From Lunularia cruciata (Eukaryota > Streptophyta > Marchantiopsida > Lunulariales > Lunulariaceae), in the NCBI GenBank assembly GCA_948567375.1, contig OX419755.1, forward strand, positions 51,589,001 to 51,653,000: a stretch of DNA of 64,000 nucleotides, written 5' to 3'. The stretch's first letter is position 1. Every line of letters begins with the position of its first letter. A program made the position numbers and the translations under genes. The notes below the pieces were generated by a model. That model ran no database searches, was not told the DNA's origin, and saw only the letters and a program-made list of their open reading frames with translations. Shown here piece after piece: positions 50,695 through 62,749 of this stretch.

Positions 50695-51892
50695 TCAATA
50701 AGCAAAAGGAAAGACAATTTGGGTGACATCAAAGTGTCCTATCCAATTAGGGGCAAGTTTACAAACTTGGGTATCAAGTGGGAGAAGGAGGTTATTGAAT
50801 GAGAACATGACCTTATCACCAACTTGAAAGCTAAGATCACGATGATGGTGATCCGCGTATTGTTTGTGCAGATTTTGAGCAACAAGGAGATGAGATTTGG
50901 CTTGTTGGAAGGATTGGGAGATGGTGGTCAAGAAGGTAGAAGTATGAGGGACATGAGATGGAGGAGGAGCAAGAAGGGAATCTGAAACAAGCGGGTCTTG
51001 GCCAAAATTAAGAAAGAAAGGAGAGAATTTGATGCTTGCCTGTTTAGAATTATTATAGGCAAACTTCACAATCGGAAGACATTCATCCCAATTGGTATGA
51101 TGAATGTTGACAAAGACACAAAGTATATCTTGCAAGGTGCGATTTGCATGTTTAGTTTGGCCATCAATTTGAGGATGATAAGCCGTGGACAAAGTAAGCT
51201 TGGTGTCAAGTATCTTGAAGAATGCTTGCCAAAAATGTCCAATGAAGCAAGTATCATGGTCAAAGAATGAGTACACATGGCATCCCATGATGCTTGAATA
51301 CATTGTTGAAGTAGATTTGCACCAAGGTTGGAGCATCCACAATATCAACCATGAGTGCCAAATGGATTTGCTTACTAAGCTTATCTATGAACACCACAAT
51401 TGTTGTATGACCTTGCTTTTTCTTGGGCAAGGAGGTGATGAGATCTAAGCTCACATGTTCCCAATGAGTACATGGAATAGGGAGTGGTTGAAGGAGTCCA
51501 CTCGGTTTTTGGTTATTGCCTTGTTGCGTTGGCAATCTCACACAATTGGAAAACTCCCAAACATCTTGTGCTATGTTGGGCCACCAGCATGGGCGTTGGA
51601 GGGTACCCAAGGTCTTGTCTACACCCATGTGACCAACAATTAGTAAATCATGGGCTTCTTGAAGGTGCACAAGTCGGAGATCACCTTTGGTTGGAACATA
51701 GATCCGGTCCTCATGGAATAGAAGGCATTGCTTGAAGGAGAAGGTGTTGTATTCCTTGTGACATGCTATAAGATGACCATGTACCATTTGGAAGAAGGAT
51801 TCTTGTTGTAGAGCTGACCAAAATTCATTTTGGACCTTGGAGTCAATTGACACCGTCATAATTGCCGCCGTGATGAGAGGAAGAGACTTCAA
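50695..51892 (-). pseudogene. Integrase
   Basis: Two frames cover it. 51260-51892 has the zinc-binding region (GHMGVDKTL, CVRLPTQQG) and the first catalytic Asp (HVSLDLITSLP, with HTTIVVFIDKLSK). 50695-51348 has the second Asp (FFDHD) and, 36 positions later, Lys instead of the catalytic Glu (DGQTKHANRT, where DGQTE is expected). The SH3-like end is ..PNWIGHFDV. The frameshift and the lost Glu make it inactive. Confidence 0.85.
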
Positions 51893-51899
51893 ATCAGGT

Positions 51900-53217
51900 T
51901 GTCGTGATAGTGTATCAAGGATGACATGGAACTGACCTAGTTTGTACTGAAGTTTGATGTCAAAAAATTAGAGTTGCTCCTCCTATCAATGATGTCAACT
52001 CTACATGTATTCCAAGTGTAAGGTCTACAACAATGGTTTGTGATCAGTTTGCATGATCACTTGTTTCCCCAAGAGGTAATGCTTTCATACCTTGGTGGCA
52101 TATACCATTACAAGTTGTTCCCAATCTCAAGCAGAGTAATTTCTTTCAGCTATATTTAGTTCGCAAGACACAAAGGCAATGGGATGTAGTACATATGGGA
52201 ATTCATATTGCAACATTGCTCCAATTGCAAAGTTAGAAGCATCAAAATCAACCACATAAGGTAGTTGAGGATCATATGGTTGAAGAAAGGGTCTTGAAGA
52301 CACCATATGTTTCACTTCTGGAATGCTTCTTTGTGCTTGGTGGTCCATTGAAAGCTTGAGTTTTCTCCAAGAGGTCAATCAATGGTGTAGCCACATGAGC
52401 ATAATAGTGGATGAATTGTCGGTAAAAATTGGCCAATCCATTAAATGCCCATACTTTTGTAACATCCTTTGGAGTAGTCCAATTAGTAATGGCCTTGATT
52501 TTCTCCTCTTCCATCTTGATTGCCTCTGATGAGATCTTGTGACCCAATAAATTCCTTCTGCCAAAAGGCACACTTTCACTTCTTGTAGTAAAATTTTGAT
52601 TGTTGTAGTCATCTTAGGACATCTTGCATGTGATTCACGTGTTCTACCTCTATCTTGCTAAAGATTAAGATATCATCCAAGAACATTACCATGTACCAAT
52701 CCAATAGTCCATCCAACACCCAACATCTGATCCATGAAGACTATTGGAGCATTAATGAGCCCAAAAGGTAGAACTCTCCACTCAAAATACCCATACCTTG
52801 TACGGAAGGTAGTCTTTTGCACATCCTTTCTATCAATGAGGATTTTCCAATAGCCGCTACAAAGATCCAACTTGGAGAAGTATTGTGCTCCACTCAATTG
52901 ATCAAGCAAGTCATTGATCCAAGGCAAGGGATATACATTCTTCACTATTTGCTTATTGAACCCACGGTAATCAATATAGAAATGAAATCCTCCATCCTTC
53001 TTTGGAATGATAGTACCGGTGTTCCCCAAGGAGAGGTACTATGTTGTATGAAGTCCTTCTCCAACAACTCTGTAAGTGTTGTTTGCAACTCCCCCAACTC
53101 CTTTGGTGAGAGCCGATAGATTGGTCTACTCATTGGAGCACTCCTTGGCAATAACTCAATCTTGAAGGGCATACCATGATCGGAGTGTAATCTCTTTGGC
53201 AGATCATCCAAAAACAC
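51900..53217 (-). pseudogene. Reverse transcriptase and RNase H
   Basis: The RT begins in 52945-53217 ([30 protein letters not shown]). It goes on in 52673-53029 (KKDGGFHFYIDYRGFNKQI, YFSKLDLCSGYW, WRVLPFGLINAP), and the catalytic box FLDDILIFSK is encoded at about 52650-52690 in a shifted frame. The RNase H start follows in 52127-52378 (PYVVDFDASNFAIGA). Frame changes between segments and stops show decay. Confidence 0.85.
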
Positions 53218-53309
53218 GTCCGCAAACTCCTAAAATATTTGATCAACCATTGCTTGATGAGACTTTTGGCCCACCTCAGATTGTCCTTGTGCAATTTGCT
53301 TGATCCACA

Positions 53310-54033
53310 TGTAATACTCCAAGGACAAGAGAAGAGAGAAAACACAGATTACACACTCAACATTCGGTGCTCCAAAGGAGCACTTTCTCTGTATTATGTT
53401 GACAAAGAGGATCTCCTCCAAGAAAGCTCCACCATAGGATTAGGCACACAGATAGATGACATGTTATCAAGCTCCACCCTTGGATTACTTACTTGGATGG
53501 GTGACATGTTGGTTTAGGTCCTATCTGGTTGGTCAAACAAGCTTTGACCAGAGGGAATCTTTTAGGGAATCTTCATGTAGGAGTCTCAGAATCACGTGAG
53601 TAAGGTACCGTTGGACAACTCTTGATGAGAAAAACTGGGGGGGGGGGAGGGATGGCCAACCTTGCCTCCATAGGGATTCAAGGCCTAATTCATCCGTTTA
53701 GGCCTCCGAAATTACCTTCAAAGATTTTAGGCATATTTCAGTTCCTACTCTATTAGTAGAAGTCTCCTTTTGGTGAAACCTCTTTCTGATCTGTTTATTC
53801 CATCATGTGTAACATCCTTCCAGATGTTACCAAACCAATTCTCACCTTTAAATCCTATATCTAACTATTGGGTCTAAGGTTCTCAAGTCTATTTTGGTTT
53901 TTTTCTATTTGTAGAAGTACTCTTTTGGTGATACTTCTATCTGATCTATTTTGACCATCATGTATAACATCATTCTAGATGTTACCAAACCAAATTTCAC
54001 ATCTAGATCATATGGCTAGCTTGTGGTATTACA
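53310..54033 (-). mobile_element. Solo LTR, family A, nested in the chromovirus
   Basis: 724 bp from TGTAATACTCCAAGG to TGTGGTATTACA, flanked by CCACA on both sides (53305-53309 and 54034-54038). The other chromovirus copy (62 kb) lacks it and is continuous across the site, so both the insertion and the 5-bp duplication are clear. Confidence 0.92.
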
Positions 54034-54049
54034 CCACATTGTGGAAATA

Positions 54050-54233
54050 GACTTATCTTCCTCTAAAGCTTACTCTATGGCCGCTTCACTAACAAACTTC
54101 TCATCTAGGGACTCATCTCTCTTCAAAGCTTGCTCCATGGCTGCCTTCTTGGCAAAATTCCCATCTTGGGACTCATCTCCCTTCAAGGCTTGCTCTATGG
54201 CTACCTTCTCGACAAACTTCCCATCTTGGGACT
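54050..54233 (-). repeat. Three 60-bp in-frame repeats of the chromovirus linker
   Basis: Counterpart of 26641-26820. Units of exactly 60 bp encode the 20-residue pattern with KFV..A-A-x-EQALK. Confidence 0.9.
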
Positions 54234-54364
54234 AACTAATTAGAAACTCCTACCTCGGTGTTGTACTTGAATTTGTCATCACGTCCAATCAAATTGAACC
54301 TTATGACGTTCAAGCCAAGGTAGTCCTAGAATGACATCGTAGTGTAGAGGTGCCACTATAAATC

Positions 54365-54631
54365 TCATACACTCCAAATACTCATTCCCAATCTTGTGGT
54401 AACAAGATGTGAAGTACAAAATGCATAACCCTTTCTACCATCCGCCATCATCAATCTACTTCCAATTACAGGCTTGATAGGAATACCCAATTCCTTTGCT
54501 ATTTGCATAGATATACAATTCTCTAAACTTCCAGAATCAACCAAAATCCTAGAACCCCGATTAGATACCGTACTTTGCAAGTGAAGTAAATTTGCATAGG
54601 TTGAGCCTACAATCCCATTGGAACTAATCAA
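54365..54631 (-). pseudogene. Aspartic protease
   Basis: Retropepsin-type active-site loop ILVDSGS near residue 29-35 of the 88-codon frame, then ELGIPIKPVIGSRLMMADG, the usual second part. The flap and C-terminal part continue in other frames down to about 54290. The active-site triplet is intact in this copy only. Confidence 0.8.
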
Positions 54632-54699
54632 GCTCCCAATAGGTGGGTCAAAATCTCCTATTGGGATTCCTCATTTCCTTGATAATTTGGCTCCACAAA

Positions 54700-55810
54700 C
54701 TCCATTTGGGCGCTTGTTGAGGTCGCACATTCTTGAATGTACATTCAGCAATGCAATGTCCCAATTGGTGACAATAAAAACAACCACCATTTTATTGTAG
54801 TTTTCTCTATCTGCAATGCCAAGTGGTCTCCATTTAATGCAATCAATCTCCATTGGTGTTGGCTCTTCCACCCATGTGTAGTGTATAGGTAGGTTATGTG
54901 GAGGTCAAAGTCAAGACCAAGTTGTGGCAACCAAGGAATCAAAATGTTTTGCAAACCGCATGGCTTCCTCCAAGTGTTGTGGCTCTCGCATGGTTACCTC
55001 TAATTTGGTTCTTGACTTCAAGCCCCTCACAAATCAATCTATAGCTTCACCTTGTAGTATATTTGGAATTTGCATGATGGTGTTCTGGAATTGTGTGATG
55101 TAACTTCTTACAAAGCCAATCTGTTTCAACTCCGCCAACCTATCTCATGCAGCTCGTGTGGCATTTATAGCTTGGAATCAACTAATTATTGCACTCTTGA
55201 ATTCTACCCATGTCAACATTGGTGCAACAATTTGTCGTTCAGCTCACTCCACTCGAAATCTCCACCATAGCTTTGCTATTCCATCCAATTGGCTAGAGGC
55301 CAAGAGAATCTATTTCTGCTCGTCTTGAAGATTGGTAGCTTCAATATAATGTTCACAATCAAATACTAAATTCTCCATTGCACTCAAGAGATTCTTGCCT
55401 TCAAATACCTTGGGTTTAAGGAATCGGATTTGATCTTTTCCTTCTCAAACTAGTACCCTCTCTACGTGCTCCTATCATCAATAATCTCGTTCATCCAACA
55501 ATCAAGTAAGGTGCTCAATTTGTTGTTGCATAGAAATGATAACCTTGAGCATTGCCACCATGGTTGCTACTCTATCATGCCATCCCTAATCTATATAATT
55601 TATTACACATAGAAGCAACACGTGCATCGTTCTCCATAAGTTACAACCGGAAGCACCAAGGGTTCCTCAAATATGGTGATCATATGCAACAAATCTTGTC
55701 CAAAGCGTGAGGTGATGAATTATGTTAAACAATGTTTGGGCAGTACTTGGACATAAAAATCCCAATGGTTTGGTGGAAGTGGATTTAGTGGTCCATAAAT
55801 TCCATCCATC
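54700..55810 (-). pseudogene. Gag
   Basis: The nucleocapsid knuckle Cys-x2-Cys-x4-His-x4-Cys is intact at 54741-54782. The capsid part upstream is broken by several stops but aligns with 25021-26050 and 62900-63900. Confidence 0.75.
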
Positions 55811-55818
55811 CCATTCTT

Positions 55819-55830
55819 GCTCAGATACCA
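55819..55830 (-). other. Primer-binding site for initiator tRNA-Met
   Basis: On - it reads TGGTATCTGAGC, one mismatch to the initiator tRNA-Met complement, one base inside the 5' LTR. Confidence 0.85.
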
Positions 55831-55831
55831 A

Positions 55832-56197
55832 TGTAAAAGACCGAGACCAAGGAGAGAAATAGGAGAATGGAAACTCACATTGGGACACTTGAATGAGGAA
55901 AAACTCCAAATCCCTAGCATGAGCTTTGGCTCTTGTATCCATAGGGATCATACAATGCTCTTGAGAAGCTTCACAAGAAGCTTCCTTGAGCTGCTTTCTT
56001 GGAGTGCAAGCCAAGTTAATTGGAAAGCTTCCTTAGAAGTTGTTTTCTAGAAGTTATTTACTTGGGGTGCAAGTTAAGCTAGCCGGGAAGCTTTCCAAGA
56101 AGCTTCCTAGATATTTCTAGAATATTGTAGACTAATTTTTCTTATTTGCTACTTCGTAAGCCCTAGTAACTTCATAGTTAAATTCCATATTGTTACA
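55832..56197 (-). mobile_element. 5' LTR of the complete chromovirus
   Basis: On + it starts TGTAAAAGACCGAGACCAAG and ends CCATATTGTTACA, followed by the target duplication TACAT. Confidence 0.9.
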
Positions 56198-56202
56198 TAC
56201 AT

Positions 56203-57954
56203 AGTAGAATTAGTTACATGCACAAAAGAAATAGTAGTTATATGCTCTAAAAAATGAAGGATTTAGAGTTTAAGGATGTCAAAGTGTGTGGGTGTGGTTA
56301 AGACATGTTTTTAGTCTAACATGTGGCAACCTTTAAGAATACAAATGCTAGATTTATGGATGAATCACAACTAGATGAAAATGGGTAAATGCTAAATGTG
56401 TAGAAGTCTAAATCAAAGAAAAAATACAATTAGGGAGATTAAATAGAAAAGATTGTAAAGATTGTAAGATCTATATGTAATGTATTCAAAATAAAGGAGA
56501 TAGCTTATGAGACTATTATTTATAGTCAAGATAGATATGGGGTGGACTAATTGTACTTTGTTTTAAAGTTAAAGGTCACCTTCTTGGCTAAATTAACCTT
56601 TTGGTCAAGTTACTCAATCTTAAGAGAGGTTGTTAAATACTTCATAGCTTGGGAAGGGTCTAAGTGACTTTACTAGCCTACTAAATCTCAAATTTTTTTA
56701 TTAAATACCTTCTAAATATTACTTGAATGAAGTTACTCAAGCAAGTTTTTAGAACATCTTTTATAAATTGTTTAGTAATTAATAGATAAAACTTAACAAG
56801 GTTATTATGTTATATTGTCATACTATTATACAAAAAATATAAATTCCAAATGATAACTTACATAGTTGGTCAAACCTTAACAATGTATATGGAATCCATA
56901 TCCATTATCTTGAAGCATGATCCATTAACCATGGTTTTGGTTCACTTGATAGACATAAATATTTTTATTTTTGCATGGTCATATGATTTAAGAGATCAAA
57001 ATTATTATGATAAATTATGTTAAATTTTTAGGATTGATTTTGCCAATATTTGCTTGAAGTCTATAATAAGAGATCAAAATTATGATGATAGATTATGTTA
57101 GATTTCTAGGATTGATTTTGAAATATTTGCTTGAAGTCTATAATTAAGAGTCTTCTTCTACAATTCAAGGATTTGGACTATAAAATGATGATTAGGCAAA
57201 CTCTGATGCTTGAATCTACAACTTTAGATTTTAGAAACATAAAATAGAATAGTCATGAGAACTTATGAATTTTGGTTCTTCTTAAGTTGTATATTTGAAA
57301 TTTTTTTATAGTACTTTTAGTGTCATCTCATTTGCAATACCTTAGCTAGTTGCTAGGACACTCAAGTTGTTATCTTAGCAACCATATAGGCCTCTTAATA
57401 GCGGCTATTGGATTTTCTTTGTGCATTGTTAGAGCTATCAAATACACCATCAAGGTAACTATAATTATATGTACCTTAAGTTGGAGCTTTAGAAGCTCAT
57501 TGTATACAAGACCCCTTGAGCTATTAGCTCTAGTGGAGAGCTTTTGTAAGTGTAACTTGGATTCATTGGTACTACGATAGGTTTGGATTGTTTGAACAGA
57601 ATTGTAATTGCTTGTTAGGCGATTATATATATGTGATTTCAATTCTTAATTACATAGAAAAATTGATTGAAAATATTTGAGTTTTACAATAAGGTTTTGG
57701 TAACTGTTTCTAAGATTTTGATATGGTTAATGGTATATTTTTTTTTATCTTTTTTAAGTAGTTCTTTTTATGAAAATTTGAAGAGATTATGCAAAGTTGA
57801 TGCTTAAATTAGTAGCAAATGCTTGAAAACAATGTGCAAAGTGTTGTTGAAATCTATTCAAGACAATTAAAGATAGTATTTGAAGGTGATCTCAAAAATA
57901 AAAAAATGTATCAATTGTAATAAGATTGAATTAGTAGAATATGCTACTTTTAGG
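56203..57954. other. AT-rich DNA, no gene recognised
   Basis: Stops in all frames. A ~75-bp segment around AGATCAAAATTATGATGATA is duplicated at about 56990 and 57070. Confidence 0.5.
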
Positions 57955-58099
57955 AAAAGGGAGGTAGAATTAGCTTAAGAATGTTCTAGAAGCATTAGGA
58001 AGCTTCTTGGTAGAATGTTCTAGAAGCTTCTAAGAACTTCCCAAAGATGGAGTAACTGGTACATTAAGTAAATGGTTGGCTGAACTTGGATACCAAGTA
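57955..58099 (+). mobile_element. LTR remnant of the chromovirus, opposite orientation
   Basis: AATGTTCTAGAAGCATTAGG and AGCTTCTTGG blocks match the middle of the chromovirus LTR in + orientation, directly next to the - strand LTR at 58100. Only ~140 bp are present. Confidence 0.5.
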
Positions 58100-58450
58100 T
58101 GTAAAAGTCCAAGATTGAGGAGAGAAATAGGAGAATGGAAACTCACATTGAGACACTTGAATGAGGGAAAACTTTGAATGCCTAGCATGAGCTTCAGCCT
58201 TGGTATTTATAGGTAGCATACAAGGCCCTTGAGAAGCTTCTCAAGAAGCTTTCTCGAACCGCTTTCTTAGAGTGTAAGCCAAGTTAACTAGGAAGCTTCT
58301 CAAGAAGCTTCTCAAGAAGCTTCCTTCTTGAAGCCGCCTATTGGCATGCAGCTAAGCTAGTTGGAAGCTTCTAGAAGCTTGAGGCTACTTTGTCTTATTT
58401 GCTACTTTATTAGCCCTACTAACTTCATTGCTAAACTCCATATTGTTACA
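58100..58450 (-). mobile_element. 3' LTR of the second chromovirus
   Basis: On + it starts TGTAAAAGTCCAAGATTGAG and ends CCATATTGTTACA. Confidence 0.88.
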
Positions 58451-58479
58451 TTTTCCTCCACTGCTAGTTGGTGATGTCA

Positions 58480-58612
58480 TCATTTCCAATGAAGCTTCAA
58501 ACTCTTGGATGGCCATCTGTGCATTTTGGAGGTGAGAAAGAGGTTCCCATGTGGCATCATGAAGGGAATACCCTTTCCAAAGGACCTTGTACTCCGTATG
58601 TTGTTGACGGCC
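58480..58612 (-). pseudogene. Chromodomain of the integrase C-terminus
   Basis: EYKVLWKGYSLHDATWEPL followed by HLQNAQMAIQEFE is a clear chromodomain (aromatic cage Tyr/Trp and the WEP motif). In chromoviruses it can guide integration to heterochromatin marks. It is cut from the rest of the integrase by the family B LTR. Confidence 0.85.
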
Positions 58613-59303
58613 TGTAACACCCATATGTGCATGTGTGTGGTATTGTGATATTTAACTTGGTATTACAAGTACTTAAGAGATATTATTTATATAGAGATAA
58701 AGGATGGTTCTATATTAGTCATGGTTAGCTAAAGTTAGTCATAGCTAAGATAAAGGGGACCTTACTTTAGAGGAAGTAGAAAAGATGAGCACCACTATTT
58801 TGGATTTTAGTGTGTTGACTTGGTATTATTCCTAGGTGTTTGGCTTTGAGGAAAGAGTTGAGAACTCTTGGGCCCGCAAGCCTTTTTGTTTTGGATTCTT
58901 CTTTAGTCCAAGGATAGCCCATGTGAAGGAATCCTTGACTTAGTGGTTGGGTCAAGATAAGACCACATGCTTAGGGGAATATGCCCATGTGAATAGATAT
59001 TCCTTTCTACTTTCTGACTTTACTTGACTTTTAGTCTAGTAACTTGAGTTACTACGGTAATTAGTAACTTTGGTACGTAAATATTTCACAAGTATATAAA
59101 CAAGGGATGAGGAGGTACTCATCATCCTTTCATTTGCAACTATCTCTCTCTCATTGAGTCTCTAGTGAGCAATGTCTTGAGTCTTGGAGTGTTAGCCTTG
59201 GAGGAGTATGATGGAATTCGGGTTCCTTGCCTTCTTAGTCCATGGTGCGCTACCATAATAGCCATCATAGGTTCATCCTGAGTGAGAGACAGGTCGGCTT
59301 ACA
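58613..59303 (+). mobile_element. Solo LTR, family B, inserted in the chromovirus
   Basis: 691 bp from TGTAACACCCATATG to TCGGCTTACA, with GGCC repeated on both sides (58609-58612 and 59304-59307). The uninterrupted sequence GACGGCCTTGTTG exists in the other copy near 50510. It interrupts the host element between integrase and chromodomain. Confidence 0.9.
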
Positions 59304-59419
59304 GGCCTTGTTGAATATGGCGATGTGCAAGGATACAATCAACTTTGTACTCCTCATGATTGTTGATAAGGACAAGAAGAGTGAGAGGTTGGACTCAAGA
59401 GGAAAAGGAAGAGGGGTTA

Positions 59420-60680
59420 GGAACAAAGGGTTTCAACTTAGAAACATGAAAGACCGGATGGATACGCATATGACAAGGCAAGGCAAGTTGATAAGCAACA
59501 AGAGAGACAATTTGGGTGACATCAAAGGGTCCTATCCAATTAGGGGCAAGTTTACAAACTTGGATATCAAAGTGGGAGAGGGAGGTTACTAAAGGATAGC
59601 ATGACTTTATCATCAACTTCAAAGGTGAGATCATGATGATAATGGTCCGCATATTGTTTTTTATTATTCTGAGCAACAAGGAGGTGAGATTTGGCTTGTT
59701 GGAGAGATTGGGATATAATGGTCAAGAATGTTGATGTATGAGGAACCTGAGATGGAGGGAGAGCAAGAAGAGAATCTTGAACAAGCGGATCTTGGCCAAA
59801 ATTGAGAAAGAAAGAAGAAAATCCGATGCTTGCATGTTTGGAATTATTGTAAGCAAATTCTGCAATTCATCCCAATTGGTATGGTAGACATTGACAAAGG
59901 TACGTAACATATACTCCAATGTACAATTTGCACGTTTGGTTTGTCTATGAGTTTGAGGATGATAGGTCGTGGACAAAGCAAGCTTGATGCCAAGTATCTA
60001 GAAGAATGCTTGCCAAAACTTCTTGGTAAATCAAGGATCGTGGTCAGAGATGAGTACACATGGCATTCCATGATGCTTGAAGACATTGTTGAAGTAGATT
60101 TGCACTAAGGTTGGAGCATCCATGGTATCATAGGTTGGTGCCAAGTGGATTTGCTTACTAAGCTTATCCATAAACACCACAATTGTTGTGTGTCCTTGCT
60201 TTGTCTTGGGTAAGGATGTGATGAGATCTAAGCTCACATGCTCCCATCGAGCGGATAGAATGGCAAGTGGTTGAAGGAGTCCACTCGGCTTCCAGTTGTT
60301 GGCCTTGTTATGTTGGCAGCTCTCACATGATCAGACAAATTCTCAAACATCTCACGTCATGTTGGGCCACCACCATCGGCGTTGGAGGGTACCTAAGGTC
60401 TTGTCCACATCCATGTAACCAACTATGGGTAAATCATGGGTTTCTTGAAGGCACGCAAGTCAAAGATCACCTTTGGTTGGAACATAGATCTGGTCCTCAT
60501 GGAATAGAAAGCCCTCCTTGATGGAGAAGGTGTTGTATTGCTTGTTGCATGCTATAAGGCAACCATGTATCATTTGGAAGAAGGGATCTTGTTGTAGAGC
60601 TATTTGAAACTTGTTTTGGACCTTGGAGTCAATTGACATCATCATAATTGCCGCTATGATGAGAAGAAGAGACTTCAAAT
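59420..60680 (-). pseudogene. Integrase of the second copy
   Basis: 60031-60237 gives MSLDLITSLP, TIVVFMDKLSK and LISDHDP (first and second Asp). 59722-59976 gives TYHPQTHRQTKRAN, again with Lys in place of the catalytic Glu. Frames are broken several times. Confidence 0.8.
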
Positions 60681-60919
60681 CAGGTCGTTATGATAAAGCA
60701 TCAAGGATGACGTGGAACCAACCTGGTTTGTACTCAAGTTTGATGTAAAACAATTGGAGTTGTTCCTCTCATCAATGATGTCAACTCTTCATGTGTTCCA
60801 ATTGTAAGATCTGCAACAATGGTTTGTGATCAGTTTGCATGATCACTTGTTTCTCCAAGAGGTAATGCCTCCATACCTTGGTGGCATATACTACTGCAAG
60901 TTGTTCTTGATCTTGAGCA

Positions 60920-61990
60920 GAGTAGTTTCTTTCAACTATATTGAGTCAGCGAGACACAAAGGCAATGGGATGTAGTCCATCTGGGAATTCCTATTGCAAC
61001 ACGGCTCTAATTGCAAAGTTAGAAGCATCAAAATCAACCACACAAGGTAGTTGAGGATCATATGGTTGAAGAATGGGCCTTGAAGACACCATATGTTTCA
61101 ACTTTTGGAATGCTTCTTTGTGCTTGGTGGTCCACTGGAAGCTTGAGTCCTTCCCCAAGAGGTCAGTCAATGGTGCAGTCACATGAGCATAATAATAGAT
61201 GAACCATCGGTAAAAATTGGCTAGTCCATTAAATGTCTATACTTTTGTATCATCCTTTGGAGTAGGCCAATCAATAATGGCCTTGATTTTCTCCTCTTCC
61301 ATCTTGATCTCCTCCGATGAGATCTTGTGCCCCAAGAAGGCAACTTCCTTTTGCCAAAAGGCACACTTTGACTTCTTGTAGTAAAATTTCCATTATCGTA
61401 GTCATTTTAGGACTTCTCGCATGTGATTCTTGTGTTTTGCCTCTATCTTGCTATAGATTAAGATATCATTTAAGAACACCACCATGTACCAATCCAATAG
61501 TCCATCCAACACCCGATGCATCTGATCCATGAAGATTATTGGAGCATTATTGAGCTCGAAAGGTAGAACTCTCCACTCAAAATACCCATACCTTGTGCAA
61601 AAGGCTATCTTTTGCACATCCTCCCTATCAATAGGGATTTGCCAATAGCCGCTGCAAAGATCCAGCTTGGAGAAGTATCATGCTCCATTCAATTGATCAA
61701 GCAAGTCATTAATCCGAGGCAAGGGATATGCATTCTTCATTGTTTGCTTATTGAGCTCACTATAATCAATACCGAAATGAAGTCATCCATCCTTCTTTGG
61801 AATGAATAGTACCAATGCTCCCCAAGGAGAGGTACTATGTTGTATGAAGTCCTTCTCCAACAACTCCGTAAGTGTTTTTTGCAACTCCTCCAACTCCTTT
61901 GGTGAGAGTCAATAGATTGGTCTACTCATTGAGTACTCCTTGAAAATAACTCAATCTTGAAGGACATGCCACGATTGGAGTGTAATCCTT
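60920..61990 (-). pseudogene. Reverse transcriptase and RNase H of the second copy
   Basis: 61402-61617 shows FCTRYGYFEWRVLPFELNNAP and the catalytic box as FLNDILIYSK, so the first of the two adjacent Asp residues is Asn. RNase H start: 60991-61182 (CVVDFDASNFAIRA). Confidence 0.8.
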
Positions 61991-62124
61991 TTGGCAGATC
62001 ATCTAGAAACACATCCGCAAACTCCTAAACTCCTAAACTATTTGATCAACCATTGCTTGATGAGGATCTCGGCTCTCCTCAAATTGTCCTTTTGCAATTG
62101 GCTTGATCTACACCGCAAAAACAA

Positions 62125-62306
62125 ACTTATCTTCCTCCAAAGCTTGTTCTATGGCTGCTTCACTAACAAACTTCCCATCTAGGGACTCATCTCTCTTCAA
62201 AGCTTTCTCCATGGTTGCTTTCCTAGCAAACTTCCCATCTTAGGGCTCCTCTTTCTTCAAAGCATGCTCTATGGCTACCTTCTCAACAAACTTCCCATCG
62301 TGGGAT
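62125..62306 (-). repeat. Three 60-bp in-frame repeats of the chromovirus linker
   Basis: Third copy of the triple 20-residue repeat, contiguous here with the RT lead because no family A LTR is inserted. Confidence 0.9.
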
Positions 62307-62553
62307 TGACTATTCTTAGGTGTCTTACTCAGAGGTGCCAGACAACCTAATCTAAAATTCCTACCTTGGTGTTGTACTTGAATTTTTCATTGGGTCCAAT
62401 CAAATTGAACCTTATGATGTTCAAGCCAAGGTAGTCCTAAAATGATATCATATTGTTAAGGTGCCACTACAAACCCCATACACTCCAAATACTCTTTTCC
62501 AATCTTAAAAGTAATAGGATGTGAGGTATAGAATGCAGAACCCTTTCTACCAT

Positions 62554-62739
62554 CTACCATATCAATCTACTTCTAATCACTAGCTTGATAGGAATACCCA
62601 ATTCCTTTACTACTTGCATAATGCAATTCTTTGAACTTCCAAAATCAACCAAAATCATACAACCTTGATTAGATATTGTACCTTGCAAATGAAGCAAACT
62701 TGCATATGTCAAGCCTTCAATCCCATTGGAACTAATCAA
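62554..62739 (-). pseudogene. Aspartic protease of the second copy
   Basis: The active-site loop reads ILVDFGS, where the other copy has ILVDSGS. The KELGIPIKLVI segment follows. Confidence 0.75.
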
Positions 62740-62749
62740 GCTCCCAATA

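Larger units (their letters stand above)
49956..56197 (-). mobile_element. Complete but inactive Ty3/gypsy chromovirus with 5-bp target duplication
   Basis: Two LTRs in the same orientation (49956-50352 and 55832-56197) bound the element. TACAT is present just outside both ends (49951-49955 and 56198-56202). From 5' to 3' on -: LTR, primer site, gag, protease, 20-residue repeats, RT, RNase H, integrase, chromodomain remnant, polypurine tract, LTR. A family A solo LTR is nested between the repeats and the RT. The LTRs differ by many substitutions and indels, so the insertion is old. Every domain has stops or frameshifts. Confidence 0.92.
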
